Below are positions 8,576 through 16,640 of a stretch of DNA of 64,000 bases, one piece after another. This DNA comes from Cyanobacteria bacterium SIG28 (GTDB lineage Bacteria > Cyanobacteriota > Vampirovibrionia > Gastranaerophilales > Gastranaerophilaceae), in assembly GCA_015152525.1 (NCBI GenBank), contig SUTU01000003.1, forward strand, positions 81,573 to 145,572. The letters are read 5' to 3'. Below the pieces are notes generated by a model. The model worked only from the letters and a program-made list of their open reading frames with translations, was not told where the DNA came from and ran no database searches. Position 1 is the first letter of the stretch. Every line of letters starts with the position of its first letter. Both the position numbers and the translations under genes were made by a program.

Positions 8576-9369
8576 TGAGAGAAGAAATTTCGAATAAAAA
8601 TTTACCAATAGGTTTTTTTGACTCAGGTGTGGGCGGATTGTCTGTATTTGCACGTTTTAGAGAGCTTTTGTCAAATGAAAATACAATTTATTATGGCGAT
8701 TTAAAAAATCTGCCATATGGAAATAAATCTCAAGAAGAATTAATAGGGTTTGCTAAGAATATTCTAGATTTTTTTAAATCCAAAAATGTGAAAGCAGTTG
8801 TAATTGCTTGCAATACATCCTCTGCTCTGGCTTATAATGCTATTAAATCAGATTATGATTTTCAAATTTACCCAATTATACAATCTTGTGCGAAAGTTAT
8901 TTCTGAATTAAATTATACTCGCATTGGTGTTTTTGCAACACAAGGAACTGTTAAATCCGGAGCATATGGAAATGAATTAAGAAAATATAATTCGGATGTG
9001 AAAGTTTGTGAAATTGCTTGTCCAAACTGGGTAAGTATTGTAGAGGGTTTAGATTGTGTTTCAAAAGATGATGATGTAAAACAACATGTAGATGAAATGT
9101 TAAATTTTAATCCGGAAAAAATAATTCTGGGTTGTACGCATTATCCTTATTTATTAAAAACTATTGAAAAATATGCGCCTAAAAATTTATTTATTGATCC
9201 GGCGAGTATTTTTGCGGAATTTATAAAAAAAGATTTAAAACAACAGAATTTAATTAATGATTGTGGTTTAAAAGGGTTTGAAGAATTTTATGTAAGTGCA
9301 AATCCTAAAGAGTTTGTTAAAAATGCACAATTGTTCTATGAAATAAAAAAAGAACCTATTATTGCTTAA
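8575..9369 (+). CDS. murI: Glutamate racemase
   Basis: Makes D-glutamate for peptidoglycan in the cytosol by two-base, cofactor-independent racemisation. The 264-aa product has the family signatures FFDSGVGGLSV (Asp16, Ser17), the first catalytic cysteine in ACNTSSA (Cys79) and the second in LGCTHYPYL. The ATG shares its A with the TAA stop of the amidase gene, so the two are translationally coupled. Its 3' end overlaps the opposing response-regulator gene by 4 bases. Confidence 0.93.
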   Translation: MREEISNKNLPIGFFDSGVGGLSVFARFRELLSNENTIYYGDLKNLPYGNKSQEELIGFAKNILDFFKSKNVKAVVIACNTSSALAYNAIKSDYDFQIYPIIQSCAKVISELNYTRIGVFATQGTVKSGAYGNELRKYNSDVKVCEIACPNWVSIVEGLDCVSKDDDVKQHVDEMLNFNPEKIILGCTHYPYLLKTIEKYAPKNLFIDPASIFAEFIKKDLKQQNLINDCGLKGFEEFYVSANPKEFVKNAQLFYEIKKEPIIA

Positions 9370-9758
9370 TTTTTTAGGATTTCATATGCTTGAGGAAAAT
9401 TCTGAGCAGTCGGTTTCGGGATACATTCAACACCCAAGTTTTCAGCAATCAAGCGAACATTGTATGCTGCAGAAATGATAATGATTTTTGTTTTTGAATA
9501 ATTTTTGAAAGTTTTAATCTGTTCTACCAACCATTCACCTGCGTATTTGGGCTCAAAATCATCTTCCATTTGCATATCAGTAATAATAATATCAAACGGT
9601 GCTTCATTATGCTCAAAAAGCAGGTCGTAAGCTTCTCTTGCGGAGCTGGCAGTTATTGTTATATTTGAAGTAAAAAGTTCTGAAACAATTTGAGAATGAT
9701 AATCTTGCCAGCCTTTTACATCATCAACTATTAAAATTTTTTTTATTTTCTCAGACAC
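9366..9758 (-). CDS. Single-domain response regulator (CheY-like)
   Basis: A 130-aa stand-alone receiver domain. The acidic pair is in KILIVDD, the phospho-acceptor Asp in FDIIITDMQMEDD, the Thr/Ser switch in IIIISAAY and the conserved Lys in CIPKP. It has no DNA-binding output, so it would act by protein contact or phosphotransfer. It is the last gene of a four-gene operon that begins with a histidine kinase, and its start overlaps the aroH frame by 16 bases. The kinase at 10627-11964 is the natural partner, though two metabolic genes lie between. Confidence 0.88.
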   Translation of the reverse strand: MSEKIKKILIVDDVKGWQDYHSQIVSELFTSNITITASSAREAYDLLFEHNEAPFDIIITDMQMEDDFEPKYAGEWLVEQIKTFKNYSKTKIIIISAAYNVRLIAENLGVECIPKPTAQNFPQAYEILKN

Positions 9759-10093
9759 TCAGCACCTTCTAAATATACAAATTCCGGTATAAAGTTTTCA
9801 CTACAATTTATGACTATTAAAACTCTAAGACACATTCTAAGAGAGTTTGGTACGTCAAGTTCATTAAAACACATCATTGGAACATCTGACCACTTAAGAT
9901 TTATGCGTGCATATTTAGCAGGAAAATCCGCATTTAAGTCCGGTGTCAATGTAAATATTGCATGAGAAATCATGTTGATATCAACATTGTTAACTTTAAC
10001 TATTTCTTGTAATAGTTTTATAGTTGCGCTTCCGATTGCTTCAGGAGAATTTTCTTCAACTGTTATGGCGCCTCGTATACCTTTTGTAAACAT
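9743..10093 (-). CDS. aroH: Chorismate mutase, AroH class
   Basis: Converts chorismate to prephenate on the route to phenylalanine and tyrosine. The 116-aa length and the opening KGIRGAITVEENSPEAI are typical of the monofunctional trimeric AroH type of Bacillus, as are FTLTPDLNADFPAKYAR and the later VPNSLRMCLRVL segment containing the conserved arginine. The 3' end overlaps the response-regulator frame by 16 bases; the NUDIX gene ends 10 bases upstream. No other aromatic amino-acid gene is nearby, so its place in a signalling operon is unusual. Confidence 0.9.
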   Translation of the reverse strand: MFTKGIRGAITVEENSPEAIGSATIKLLQEIVKVNNVDINMISHAIFTLTPDLNADFPAKYARINLKWSDVPMMCFNELDVPNSLRMCLRVLIVINCSENFIPEFVYLEGAECLRK

Positions 10094-10103
10094 ATTTTTG
10101 CTC

Positions 10104-10646
10104 CTAACTAAATAAATAAAATAATGTGGCTAAAGTTTGCGCGGTTAGAACGTAACCTTCTTTTTCTTTTTCTGCCAACCAGTTTTTTATATTTTCTTTC
10201 TTTATCCAAATTCTGTCGACTATAATTCCGCCATCACTTAGAGGCTTTGTAGCAGGTGTTTTATCTTTAATAGTTGCGATTGCAAGTGTACAAGTTTCGG
10301 ATACGCAACCGGAAGAGCTTGAAACTGTATTTGCAACTATTTTTATTGTATCAGCAATTAATCCTGCTTCTTCTAATAATTCTGTTTTTAAAGCTTCTTC
10401 AATACTTTCGCCTTTACGTTCATCACCTACCAACCCTGCAGGTATTGCAATTGTATATTTTCCGATACCTTCGGCCTGAATTGGCGGTCGTTCTTCTATC
10501 AAAAAAAGAACTTCATCATCTTTAACCGGAAGAATTACCACGACACCATTCACATTTGGTCTGTGAGCGTAAACCCAATTATTTCCGCTTTTTGACGGTG
10601 TTGATTTTAGTTGTAAATATTTTGTATTATATAAAACTTCGCTCAT
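10104..10646 (-). CDS. NUDIX hydrolase (ADP-ribose pyrophosphatase-like)
   Basis: A 180-aa NUDIX protein, probably cleaving ADP-ribose or another nucleoside diphosphate derivative. The NUDIX box is present from GDERKGES to ELLEEAGL, keeping the metal-binding glutamates of the EExG core, but the consensus Arg before the first of them is Thr here (the G-x5-E-x7-TELLEEAGL form). The strand before it (IAIPAGLV) is typical of the ADP-ribose subgroup. The start overlaps the histidine-kinase end by 20 bases, which suggests coupling. Substrate cannot be told from sequence alone. Confidence 0.85.
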   Translation of the reverse strand: MSEVLYNTKYLQLKSTPSKSGNNWVYAHRPNVNGVVVILPVKDDEVLFLIEERPPIQAEGIGKYTIAIPAGLVGDERKGESIEEALKTELLEEAGLIADTIKIVANTVSSSSGCVSETCTLAIATIKDKTPATKPLSDGGIIVDRIWIKKENIKNWLAEKEKEGYVLTAQTLATLFYLFS

Positions 10647-11964
10647 AATTTACCGGAATTTTAATGCAAAATTCCGTATATTCTCCTTCTACGCTTTCAA
10701 CTGTCAAGTCGCCCTTATGTGCTTTTGTTATCTGCAAAGCTAAGTATAACCCTAAGCCTGTGCCGATTTTTCTAAATTTTTTAGCTGCTGAATAGTATTT
10801 GTTAAAAATTTTATCAATATCGTTTTTGGGAATACCGGCACCGTAATCCTTAACTTTAATTGTAACATATTCAGGGATTTCACCGATAGTAATATCAATT
10901 GGTGTGCTTGGATTTCCATATGAAATCGCATTTTGTATAAGATTTTTTATAACTCTTTTTAGCTGAAATCTGTCTGCAAAAATTCTTATATCACGTTGAG
11001 CTGTGAATGATATTTCATTTTTAGTTTTCTTTGCTAATGGGGTCATTTCTTCAATAATTTCATTAATGAAACTTTTTAGCATTATATTTTCTTTGTATAA
11101 AGACATTTTTCCGTCTTTTATTTTATATGTTTCCAAAACAATTTGAACCAAATCGAGTAATTCTTTGTTTGAGGTTTGCATGTTTTTTAATGCCAAACGT
11201 TGTTTATCACTTATTTGTCCAAAACTTTCGTTAAGAAAAAGCTCTAGCATATTGGTTTCTGCAATTATCGGAACTTTCAAATCGTGAGTTAGGGTTGCAA
11301 CAAAATCCTCTTTTAAAGTTTCTAATTCTTTTTGATCGGAAGTGTTTCTTAGAATTACAACATATTGCTTTTTTGCACCCTGCTCTTTTAATTCAACAGC
11401 ACTTGCTGTGTAAGACGCTGTTGAATTATTCAAGATTTCAACTTCATCGTTATTTAAAAAAGCTATAGGCTTTTTATGAATTATATTTATAAAATCCAAT
11501 AGCGAATGTCCTACAACAGATTCACCGTTTTTGTTAAACCATAACGCAATTTTTTCTGTTGCACGTAAAATCTTGTTATTCTCATCAACTATCATCAACC
11601 CGTCTGATAGTGAGTTTAATATTTCGACCAAAATTCGGTTTTGTTCAGCCAAATCTTTGTGATATTCATGTAACATTAATTCTCTGTCGTGTAATGTCTC
11701 AATCATTCGGTTAAGGCTTTCTGTTAATTCAACAGAATCCGGCAAATCAAAGCTTTGAATTTTTTTAGATAGGTCGCCAAAACGTATTGAATCAACAGTT
11801 TTTGTAACATCGCCAAGATAATCATTTAATCTATTCCATCTTTTTTTTGTATCTCTTACAAAAATAAACGATAAAATAAGCAAAACTAAAACGATTAGAT
11901 TTAAAATAAAAAAGATTATATTAGCATATTCTTTGCAAAATGTATCAAAAATGTTAAGAAGCAT
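10627..11964 (-). CDS. Membrane sensor histidine kinase with PAS domain
   Basis: A 445-aa inner-membrane sensor kinase. One membrane segment (about residues 14-37) is followed by a HAMP-like helix pair (40-95), a PAS-like domain (about 108-212), the HisKA dimerisation domain with phospho-accepting His227 in TLTHDLKVP, and a HATPase domain with N box LIQNAISYG, G1 box KDYGAGIP and G2 box GTGLGLYLA. There is no periplasmic sensing domain, so the signal is probably cytoplasmic or membrane-borne. It heads the operon kinase-NUDIX-aroH-receiver. The ATG at 11964 lies opposite the FliO-like gene. Confidence 0.92.
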   Translation of the reverse strand: MLLNIFDTFCKEYANIIFFILNLIVLVLLILSFIFVRDTKKRWNRLNDYLGDVTKTVDSIRFGDLSKKIQSFDLPDSVELTESLNRMIETLHDRELMLHEYHKDLAEQNRILVEILNSLSDGLMIVDENNKILRATEKIALWFNKNGESVVGHSLLDFINIIHKKPIAFLNNDEVEILNNSTASYTASAVELKEQGAKKQYVVILRNTSDQKELETLKEDFVATLTHDLKVPIIAETNMLELFLNESFGQISDKQRLALKNMQTSNKELLDLVQIVLETYKIKDGKMSLYKENIMLKSFINEIIEEMTPLAKKTKNEISFTAQRDIRIFADRFQLKRVIKNLIQNAISYGNPSTPIDITIGEIPEYVTIKVKDYGAGIPKNDIDKIFNKYYSAAKKFRKIGTGLGLYLALQITKAHKGDLTVESVEGEYTEFCIKIPVNYERSFI

Positions 11965-11991
11965 GACAAATAAACCTATTAAAAATTTTTA

Positions 11992-12000
11992 TGATATAAT
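11992..12000 (+). promoter_or_regulatory. Extended -10 promoter before the FliO-like gene
   Basis: TGATATAAT matches the extended -10 form (TGnTATAAT) 26 nt before the ATG at 12027. No good -35 is visible, as is usual for this class. Confidence 0.45.
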
Positions 12001-12026
12001 TATAACAGAAATTAGGGTATTAATAA

Positions 12027-12851
12027 ATGAAAAAGATTTCTAAATATTTATTGGGAGCTTTCTGTTGGTTCAACGTTATTGCATGTCAAGCCGTTGAGAA
12101 GTTTGAAGTGTTACCGGATTTGCCTGACCCGTTGGCATATGCGGTTCAACCGGCACAAGCATCAACTATTACAGGTGTAGAAAATGCAACTATGGGAGCG
12201 CAAACTGTTGGTCAAGAACCAAGTATAATCTCTGTAGTTATGTCTTTGGGTTTTGTAATTTTACTTATTTATTTTACAGGTATTCTGTATGCAAAATTAA
12301 ATAAGGTGAATTTTAAAACTTTAAGAAAACAACAGGGAGATTTTTCGTCATCTCAAGTTTCTGTAATTTCTACAACTCAATTAGGTAATAATAAGACTCT
12401 GCATGTTGTTGAGTTAGATGGTAAAAGAATGTTGATTGGTGCATCTTCTTCTGCAATACAGCTAATTAAAGATTTAGGTAGTATTAAAAAAGATGAGTCA
12501 GAAGAAAATTATTCTCATATTGAAATCCCAAATATTAAAATTCCAAAAATTGAAATTCCGAAAATTGAAATCCCTTCTATAAATTTTTCGAAACTTGTAA
12601 CTAAATCTCATAAAGGTTTGAATGATATTGAATTGTCAAATGATGAGAAGACTGAGCCGGAAGAGGTTAAGGATAATGTTGTTGAACAAGCTAATGAAGA
12701 AGAAACTGTAACTACTGAATCTTCTGAAGTTATAATTGATTCGTTGTTCTCAATCTCTCAAAATGTTGCAGATAATGAAGAAGTTGTAGTTGATAACAGC
12801 CACAAGGTTGATCCGGAAGACTTTGCTTTATATAAAAAATATTTGAGTTAA
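12027..12851 (+). CDS. FliO/MopB-like membrane protein
   Basis: A 274-aa protein with an N-terminal signal or lipoprotein-like sequence (VIAC near residue 20), one membrane segment (about 70-92, VVMSLGFVILLIYFTGILYA) and then a small beta domain with VSVISTTQLGNNKTLHVVEL and MLIGASSSAIQLIKDL. This pattern (S/T-T-x-LG-----L-VVE--G--LL-G-----I-L) is that of FliO, an assembly factor of the flagellar type III export gate. Oddly, a five-residue repeat of IPKIE type follows (about 169-187), then an acidic tail. It is long for FliO. The next gene, a NeuB-like synthase, starts 15 nt later. No other fli gene is in the window. Confidence 0.65.
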   Translation: MKKISKYLLGAFCWFNVIACQAVEKFEVLPDLPDPLAYAVQPAQASTITGVENATMGAQTVGQEPSIISVVMSLGFVILLIYFTGILYAKLNKVNFKTLRKQQGDFSSSQVSVISTTQLGNNKTLHVVELDGKRMLIGASSSAIQLIKDLGSIKKDESEENYSHIEIPNIKIPKIEIPKIEIPSINFSKLVTKSHKGLNDIELSNDEKTEPEEVKDNVVEQANEEETVTTESSEVIIDSLFSISQNVADNEEVVVDNSHKVDPEDFALYKKYLS

Positions 12852-12866
12852 TTTTAAGGAGTTTAA

Positions 12867-13733
12867 ATGAATAAGTGTGTAAAGATAGCCAATAAGACAG
12901 TTGGGGACGGTAATGCTTGCTTTATAATTGCTGAAATTGGTATAAACCATAACGGTTCTGTTGCTTTGGCTAAAAAAATGATTGATATTGCCGTAACAAC
13001 AGGTTGTGATGCTGTTAAGTTTCAAAAAAGGACAGTAGATGTTGTGTATACAAAAGAGGAACTTGCAAAGGAACGCAATAGTGTTTTTGGTAAAACAAAT
13101 GGCGATTTAAAACGAGGTTTAGAATTCGGATTTAAAGAGTATAAGGAAATAGATGAGTATTGCAAAAGTAAAGGAATTATGTGGTTTGCATCTTGTTGGG
13201 ATGAACAGTCTGTTGATTTTATGGAACAATTTGACATTCCTTGTTATAAAATAGCTTCAGCATCATTGACGGATGATAAGTTGTTAAAATATACTAAAAG
13301 TAAGGGTAAACCAGTTTTACTTTCAACCGGCATGAGCACGATGGAACAGGTAAGGCATGCTGTAAAAGTATTGGGTGAAGACAATTTAGTAATTTTCCAC
13401 TGTACGTCTACATATCCTTCAGATGCTTACGAAACAAATTTGAGAGTAATAGAAGCTTTCAAACAGGAGTTTAATTGTCCAATAGGTTATTCAGGGCATG
13501 AACGAGGTGTAACACCTTCTGTTTTAGCGGTAGCTGTGGGTGCTAATGCAGTGGAAAGACATATTACCGTTGACAGAACTAACTGGGGGTCTGACCAAGC
13601 AGCAAGCCTTGAAATGGCAGGGTTGTACCACATGGTTCGTGATATTAGACAAGTTCCGGATTTGTTAGGGGACGGGGTTAAAATTGTATACCCTAGAGAA
13701 TTACCAATTATTGAAAAGTTGAGAAGAGTTTAA
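12867..13733 (+). CDS. NeuB-family nonulosonate (sialic acid-type) synthase lacking SAF domain
   Basis: Condenses phosphoenolpyruvate with an N-acetylated hexosamine (or its 6-phosphate) to a nine-carbon acid. The whole 288 aa is the NeuB TIM barrel: FIIAEIGINHNGS near the start, DAVKFQKR, the PEP-site segment YKIASAS, LLSTGMST, FHCTSTYPS, IGYSGHERG and AVERHIT. It ends at IEKLRRV, where usual NeuB proteins continue into a 60-residue SAF (antifreeze-like) domain that helps shape the partner active site; this one lacks it. A ribosome site (AAGGAG) precedes the ATG. The KdsC-like phosphatase follows after one base. Confidence 0.85.
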   Translation: MNKCVKIANKTVGDGNACFIIAEIGINHNGSVALAKKMIDIAVTTGCDAVKFQKRTVDVVYTKEELAKERNSVFGKTNGDLKRGLEFGFKEYKEIDEYCKSKGIMWFASCWDEQSVDFMEQFDIPCYKIASASLTDDKLLKYTKSKGKPVLLSTGMSTMEQVRHAVKVLGEDNLVIFHCTSTYPSDAYETNLRVIEAFKQEFNCPIGYSGHERGVTPSVLAVAVGANAVERHITVDRTNWGSDQAASLEMAGLYHMVRDIRQVPDLLGDGVKIVYPRELPIIEKLRRV

Positions 13734-13734
13734 G

Positions 13735-14211
13735 ATGATAAATTTACCTGAAAGTATAAAAATGGTAATTACCGATTTTGATGGGATAATTACGGATAAT
13801 TGTGTTTATATTGATTCAAAGGGTGAACAAACCAGAAAACTAAATTTTAAAGACATTATGGCTTTTTCTATTTTGAAGAAAAACGGTTATAAAATAGGAA
13901 TTATTTCGGGTGAGGAAAATTCTGCAATAAAGCTTATTCAAGAAAAATTTCAAATAGAAGAAGTTCATCAAAAAATCAGGAATAAATTGGAAGTTTTAAA
14001 TTCTATTATAGATAAATATAATCTTTCTGATGAGGAATTTATTTACATTGGCGATGACGTTAATGATATTGATGCTTTGAACAGAGCAAAGTATGCAATT
14101 ACTGTTCCAAATGCTGTTAAAAAAGTTCTTGATTTACCCCATGTTCAAATGACTCGTGAAGTTGCAGGAAATGGTGCTTTTAGAGAAATTGTCGATCTGA
14201 TTGTAAAATAA
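13735..14211 (+). CDS. KdsC-like HAD phosphatase (nonulosonate-9-P or Kdo-8-P)
   Basis: A 158-aa cap-less HAD phosphatase of the KdsC/NeuA-C-terminal type. The nucleophile motif is TDFDGIITD, motif II is IISGE, the motif III Lys is probably in IRNKLEVL, and motif IV is YIGDDVNDIDAL. Such enzymes remove the terminal phosphate of Kdo-8-P or of a nonulosonate-9-P. The start lies one base after the NeuB-like stop, so the likelier job is dephosphorylation of the product of that synthase. No cytidylyltransferase (NeuA or KdsB) is in the window, so the final activation step must lie elsewhere. Confidence 0.8.
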   Translation: MINLPESIKMVITDFDGIITDNCVYIDSKGEQTRKLNFKDIMAFSILKKNGYKIGIISGEENSAIKLIQEKFQIEEVHQKIRNKLEVLNSIIDKYNLSDEEFIYIGDDVNDIDALNRAKYAITVPNAVKKVLDLPHVQMTREVAGNGAFREIVDLIVK

Positions 14212-14236
14212 AACAGATGTAAACTTTTGTAAAGTA

Positions 14237-14269
14237 TGTTATAATAAAATAAGCAATTTTAGTCGTTAA
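14237..14269 (+). promoter_or_regulatory. Promoter region of the 50-aa gene
   Basis: An extended -10 (TGTTATAAT, 14237-14245) and, further on, GTCGTTAA (14262-14269) resembling the -10 element of the sigma-28-like sites at 6329 and 29600. The corresponding -35 (AATAAAAT at 11-nt spacing) is weak, so the sigma-70-type reading is preferred. Confidence 0.35.
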
Positions 14270-14315
14270 AAATACTTTATTAATATATAAGAGAATAAAA
14301 TATAGGAAGATAGTT

Positions 14316-14468
14316 ATGAACGTCGCAGTAAGAAAATTAGCTTTGTTAGAAAGACATTTTGCAGAAATGGATGAACGTGCCAGAATGGAAGGTTATTCAA
14401 ACTCAGGAGTTGACAAGGAACTTCAAAGAAGAGTTGTTGAATTGATGGACAAAGTGCGTTTGTTATAA
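14316..14468 (+). CDS. Small 50-aa helical protein, unrecognised
   Basis: A short frame starts at ATG 14316 with AGGAAG at 14304-14309 (6-nt spacing) and stops at TAA 14466-14468. The product, beginning MNVAVRKLALLERHF, is highly charged and likely two helices (Arg, Glu, Leu-rich) with a break at GYSNSG. No family is recognised. It has its own promoter region, and a weak AT hairpin lies downstream, so it is probably monocistronic. Codon use looks like its neighbours. Confidence 0.55.
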   Translation: MNVAVRKLALLERHFAEMDERARMEGYSNSGVDKELQRRVVELMDKVRLL

Positions 14469-14550
14469 TTTAGTAATTTTGTTTTTTAGGGGAAAAGCTA
14501 AAAGGGAATTAATTTTTTATTATTAATAAGGTAGATAAAACTTTTGCCAA

Positions 14551-14576
14551 AATCTTTTTATTGTTAAAAAAAGATT
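14551..14576 (+). terminator. Possible terminator after the 50-aa gene
   Basis: AATCTTTTT (14551-14559) can pair with AAAAAGATT (14568-14576). The stem is AT-only apart from one pair and no clean T run follows, so it is weak. Apart from this and the next promoter I see nothing else in the 172-nt spacer. Confidence 0.3.
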
Positions 14577-14602
14577 AATTTAATTTATATTATTGCTTGA
14601 TA

Positions 14603-14611
14603 TGCTATAAT
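14603..14611 (+). promoter_or_regulatory. Extended -10 promoter of the Bax-inhibitor-like gene
   Basis: TGCTATAAT is a full extended -10 element, with a strong AAGGAGG ribosome site (14627-14633) just before the ATG. Confidence 0.55.
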
Positions 14612-14640
14612 GTAAGTTGAAAAGAGAAGGAGGCTAGGTT

Positions 14641-15366
14641 ATGTCTAATCCAATATTAAATAACAGGTTTACAGAACAAGAAAATGTTCTTCAAGGTGAA
14701 CCGATGACCATTGACGGAACAGTGCAAATAACAGCACTTTTAGGTATTATTCTTGTTTGTGCGGCGGCTTTTGTTTGGTCTAGATTTACTTTAGGATATA
14801 CTGATATTGCAACAATGTTAATGTCAGGCGGTATAATAGTAGGTTTTATTTTAGCGTTAGTTATTGCATTTACAAGAAATAAATACTTGGTGCCTGTTTA
14901 TGCGGTTTGCGAAGGGTTTGCTTTAGGCGGGATTTCTGCATCAATGGAAGCTTCTTATCCAGGTATAGTATCACAAGCTGTAGCTGGAACTTTCGCGGCA
15001 TTTTTCTCAATGTTAATTCTTTACAGAGCAAGGGTTATAAAATGTACGGATAAATTTAGAAGCGTATTGTTTATTTCGACTTTATCAATTGCGATTGTTT
15101 ATTTAATCAATTGGATTGGCGGATTTTTTGGATATGCTGTACCGTTTATAAATTCTTCATCAAATATAGGAATAGCTGTAAGCGCTATAGTTGTAGTTGT
15201 TGCGGCGTTTAATCTTATTGTTGATTTTGATTTTATTGAACGTGGTGCTCAACGGATGTTGCCAAAAGATTATGAATGGTATGGCGCTTTTGGGTTAATG
15301 GTAACTCTTGTTTGGTTATACTTAGAAATTTTGAGGTTATTGGCAAAGTTGCAAGATAGAAGATAG
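14641..15366 (+). CDS. Bax inhibitor-1/YccA family membrane protein
   Basis: A 241-aa polytopic inner-membrane protein with about seven hydrophobic segments (first at about 30-48, last near 215-235). The N-terminal cytosolic stretch with TIDGTVQITALL, the EGFALGGISASMEASYPGIV loop and the C-terminal DFDFIERGAQRMLPKDYEW segment match the YccA-like branch of the Bax inhibitor-1 (TMBIM) family. Members have been linked to FtsH protease control and calcium leak; no specific function can be given here. It is monocistronic between its own promoter and terminator. Confidence 0.85.
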   Translation: MSNPILNNRFTEQENVLQGEPMTIDGTVQITALLGIILVCAAAFVWSRFTLGYTDIATMLMSGGIIVGFILALVIAFTRNKYLVPVYAVCEGFALGGISASMEASYPGIVSQAVAGTFAAFFSMLILYRARVIKCTDKFRSVLFISTLSIAIVYLINWIGGFFGYAVPFINSSSNIGIAVSAIVVVVAAFNLIVDFDFIERGAQRMLPKDYEWYGAFGLMVTLVWLYLEILRLLAKLQDRR

Positions 15367-15372
15367 ATTTTT

Positions 15373-15409
15373 AAATAGGCTTCTTTTATAATAAAGGAAG
15401 CCTATTTTC
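15373..15409 (+). terminator. Rho-independent terminator
   Basis: AAATAGGCTTC (15373-15383) pairs with GAAGCCTATTT (15397-15407), followed by T residues. Confidence 0.8.
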
Positions 15410-15425
15410 AGCTAAGGAGGATTGG

Positions 15426-16640
15426 ATGTTATTAGTAGCAATTATATCTTTTGTATCGGGTTTGATTTTTGCAGGGTTGTGCAGTTATGTATTTTTTAGC
15501 AATAAAATCGTTAATATAAAAGAAGAACTAATCAAATTGCGTGCTAAATCTGAGACTTCTGAAAGCTTACAAGAAATTATTAAAAGAGATTTTGTGCAAA
15601 TTGCAAATGAAACTATAAAAACTGAACAAGAAGATTTAAGAAAACAAAATAGGGAAACTCTAGAGGAAAAAATATTACCTTTAACCAGAGAATTAGGTGA
15701 GTTTAAAGACAAGGTTGAAAAATTTAATTTATCCGGTGTGGAAAATACAACAAAAATAATTGAACAAATAGGTAATCTTGAGAAGAATAATAAAATTATT
15801 GAAAAAGAGGCACGCAATCTTGTAGAAGCTTTGACGAAAAATCAAAATGTAAAAGGCGCTTATGGCGAAAATCTTTTAGATACAATTCTTCAATCTTGCG
15901 GAATGCAAGAAGGTGTACATTATACGAAACAATTTGTATCTAAATCGACTAATTTAAAGGATGATGAAATCCATATCGTTCGTCCGGATGTGGTTTTAAA
16001 TCTCCCTAATAATAAAAGTTTGATAATTGATTCTAAAGTTACTTTAACAAGTTATTTAGATTATATTGAAGATAATTCGAAAATAAATGAATTTAAGAAT
16101 GAAGTAAAAAAACGCATAGTTGATTTGAGTAACAAAAACTATCAAAATGCAGAAGATTTATTGCAGCCAGATTTTGTATTAATGTATATGCCAATTGAAT
16201 CTTCGGTCAATCTGTTATATGAGGATTCAGAACTGATAAATCAAGCTTACAAATCAAATATTATAATAGTTGGTACAGCTTCTTTATTAACAACTGTTAG
16301 ACTTGTAAATCAACTTATGGCGCAACAAAAACAAGCTGAAAGTGTTCAACAGATTGTTGATGCCGGCACAAATTTATTTGAAACATTTGTCCAGTTTTGC
16401 GAGGATTTGATTGACGTACAAAAGAGAATGCAAGACGTAGCTTCAAAGCTTACAACTACCATAAACAGATTTCAAAGAGGGAATAAAAATAAACCAAGTT
16501 TGTTTTCTCAAGTCAATGCTTTAAAGGAATATGGAATTAATACTAATAAAGAAATTCCTTCAAGTTTGTTGGAAGAATTTAATGATGCAGATGCTTCATT
16601 GATTAAAAATGATAAAATAGAGGTTTTAACAAATGGCTAA
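15426..16640 (+). CDS. rmuC: RmuC family DNA recombination protein
   Basis: RmuC proteins limit inversions between short inverted repeats and have a PD-(D/E)xK nuclease-like core. This 404-aa copy has an N-terminal membrane anchor (about 2-25), a coiled coil (about 30-140) and the core with KGAYGENLLDTIL, RPDVVLNLP and SLIIDSKVTLTSYLDY, which hold the predicted active-site Asp and the D-x-K pair. The late motif VLMYMPIESSV and the helix after it are also typical. A strong AAGGAGG lies 5 nt before the ATG. Its stop overlaps the next gene, a response regulator, by 8 bases. Confidence 0.9.
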   Translation: MLLVAIISFVSGLIFAGLCSYVFFSNKIVNIKEELIKLRAKSETSESLQEIIKRDFVQIANETIKTEQEDLRKQNRETLEEKILPLTRELGEFKDKVEKFNLSGVENTTKIIEQIGNLEKNNKIIEKEARNLVEALTKNQNVKGAYGENLLDTILQSCGMQEGVHYTKQFVSKSTNLKDDEIHIVRPDVVLNLPNNKSLIIDSKVTLTSYLDYIEDNSKINEFKNEVKKRIVDLSNKNYQNAEDLLQPDFVLMYMPIESSVNLLYEDSELINQAYKSNIIIVGTASLLTTVRLVNQLMAQQKQAESVQQIVDAGTNLFETFVQFCEDLIDVQKRMQDVASKLTTTINRFQRGNKNKPSLFSQVNALKEYGINTNKEIPSSLLEEFNDADASLIKNDKIEVLTNG

